Positions 63,286 through 64,000 of a DNA stretch of 64,000 bases are shown piece after piece. The number at the start of each line of letters is the position of its first letter. Position 1 is the first letter of the stretch. The position numbers were made by a program, and so were the translations under genes. Source of the stretch: Streptomyces sp. HmicA12 (lineage in GTDB: Bacteria; Actinomycetota; Actinomycetes; Streptomycetales; Streptomycetaceae); NCBI RefSeq assembly GCF_000373565.1, contig NZ_KB891798.1, forward strand, positions 62,206 to 126,205, read 5' to 3'. Below the pieces are notes generated by a model that saw only the letters and a program-made list of their open reading frames with translations, ran no database searches and was not told where the DNA came from.

Positions 63286-64000
63286 CTATTCGGGAAGCAG
63301 ATCCGCAGGGCCTTCCACTGCCGGACCGCAGCCGTCGGGAAGGCCTTCGACCACGAACGCGACGGCCTCCTCCGGAGTGTGAGCGTGGCGATCCGGAATG
63401 TCTCGGCCTTCAGGGGCGCGTCGTGCCCTCCAGCCGCCTCCCCACTGGGGCGCGAGGCTGGGGACGTCGTGGGTCCATGGGGCGTGGGTGCAGCGGCTGA
63501 ACTGCAGACTCCCGTGGCTGATCAGCGGAAAGAGGCTCCGAAGGCGCGGGTTCGCGTACGCCGCTTCGACGATGCCGTGGTCGATCAGCCGGTCCGGGGC
63601 GTTTCGCACGAGCTGCCATGCGTAGGCAACGGCCTCACCCCGCTCGTGAGCCAGGGTGAGCTCGTCGATCTCGAGGAGCGGCCACCTGTCGCCCAGTTCG
63701 CGGACCGAGGCCCCTGTCCGCCATGCCTGCGCGATGTCGACGACGGTCCGTAGCTGGGTGGTTCGGCCGCAGGCCGCTTCTCCGACCCCGGTCCACCAGA
63801 TCCGGATGCCGAAGGCCCGTTCCTGCCGGCCGAGTGTCACGACGACCGAGCCGCGGGACGCGTCCACGCTCGCGACGATGAGGCGCCAGCTGTCTGTCGC
63901 GGACTCGGTGCCGCTGACGGTGCCGAGATCGACACCCATGTCGGCGGCGCCATTGCGGAAGGCCTCCACCCAACTGCCGTCGGCTGCGGCCACTTCCGGA
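63286..64000 (-). CDS. DUF6193-like protein, possibly 5'-truncated by window edge
   Basis: The frame is open from the window edge; the first possible start is GTG at 63993, seven bases from the end, giving 235 residues. Segments such as TDSWRLIVASVDASRGSVVV and VELG-type C-terminal blocks (APEGRDIPDRHAHTPEEAVA) resemble the DUF6193 domain of unknown function. Soluble, no signal peptide seen. Because upstream sequence is missing, the true start cannot be set. A 155-base gap holds the GH92 promoter. Confidence 0.6.
   Translation of the reverse strand, partial: PEVAAADGSWVEAFRNGAADMGVDLGTVSGTESATDSWRLIVASVDASRGSVVVTLGRQERAFGIRIWWTGVGEAACGRTTQLRTVVDIAQAWRTGASVRELGDRWPLLEIDELTLAHERGEAVAYAWQLVRNAPDRLIDHGIVEAAYANPRLRSLFPLISHGSLQFSRCTHAPWTHDVPSLAPQWGGGWRARRAPEGRDIPDRHAHTPEEAVAFVVEGLPDGCGPAVEGPADLLPE

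Overview
The window is high-GC actinobacterial DNA, almost certainly from a Streptomyces chromosome. The evidence is strong third-position G/C bias, frequent GTG and TTG starts, many four-base ATGA/GTGA gene overlaps, and family content such as DUF4232, SAV2177-type methyltransferase, a SapA-like secreted protein, GH92 and SpoIIE-type phosphatase. I see no CRISPR array, rRNA, insertion sequence or phage gene. There is one tRNA (initiator tRNA-Met).

Bases 1-22787 (plus strand) hold the 3' part of an exopolysaccharide locus. It contains two tandem chain-length/co-polymerase proteins, an AsnB-type amidotransferase, a two-domain dehydrogenase fusion, a heparinase-like protein, a beta-helix lipoprotein, a Wzy-like polymerase, two glycosyltransferases and a Wzx-like flippase. 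It also contains a nucleotide-sugar tailoring set: cytidylyltransferase, zinc-type methyltransferase, PIG-L deacetylase, SDR epimerase, DUF4910 protein, pyruvyltransferase, RmlC-like epimerase and class III aminotransferase. Ten of its consecutive gene junctions are four-base overlaps, so much of it is translationally coupled.

Bases 22800-28940 carry a PAP2 phosphatase, a PASTA lipoprotein facing a Ser/Thr kinase that has no PASTA domain, an aminotransferase divergent from a LysR regulator, and a truncated SDR remnant. Bases 29033-31922 encode a PAS/GAF/PP2C phosphatase followed at once by a cobalamin-binding protein. The latter has the W-x9-EH and E-x-H motifs of B12 photoreceptors but no DNA-binding domain.

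Bases 31923-42791 look catabolic. An acyl-CoA synthetase and a TauD-like dioxygenase lie on the minus strand. Next come an intergenic run of degenerate 17-bp tandem repeats and an AraC regulator. A six-gene plus-strand operon follows: beta-keto acid cleavage enzyme, quinone oxidoreductase, dioxygenase, MFS transporter, alpha/beta hydrolase and acetoacetyl-CoA synthetase. The cleavage enzyme releases an acetoacetyl unit that the last gene could activate.

Bases 42925-51648 are mixed: a broken response-regulator receiver, a DUF4232 lipoprotein, a nitrilase/APC permease pair with a divergent TetR regulator, a serine hydrolase, a membrane metallophosphoesterase, a glycosyltransferase remnant, a SAV2177 methyltransferase and an unknown lipoprotein.

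Bases 51728-57994 (minus strand) form the most unusual unit. In transcription order it is a 56-residue Cys-containing peptide with a near-ideal ribosome site, a Nudix protein, an ABC exporter, a methyltransferase-Nudix-PCMT protein of the kind found in FxLD lanthipeptide loci, and a methyltransferase-Nudix protein. Three of the four junctions overlap. It resembles a peptide-modifying (RiPP-like) operon with no recognisable lanthionine synthetase.

Bases 58501-64000 hold the initiator tRNA with a strong terminator, a secreted sialidase-like beta-propeller, a SapA-like secreted protein, a secreted GH92 mannosidase behind a LacI-type palindrome, and a DUF6193-like protein running off the window edge.
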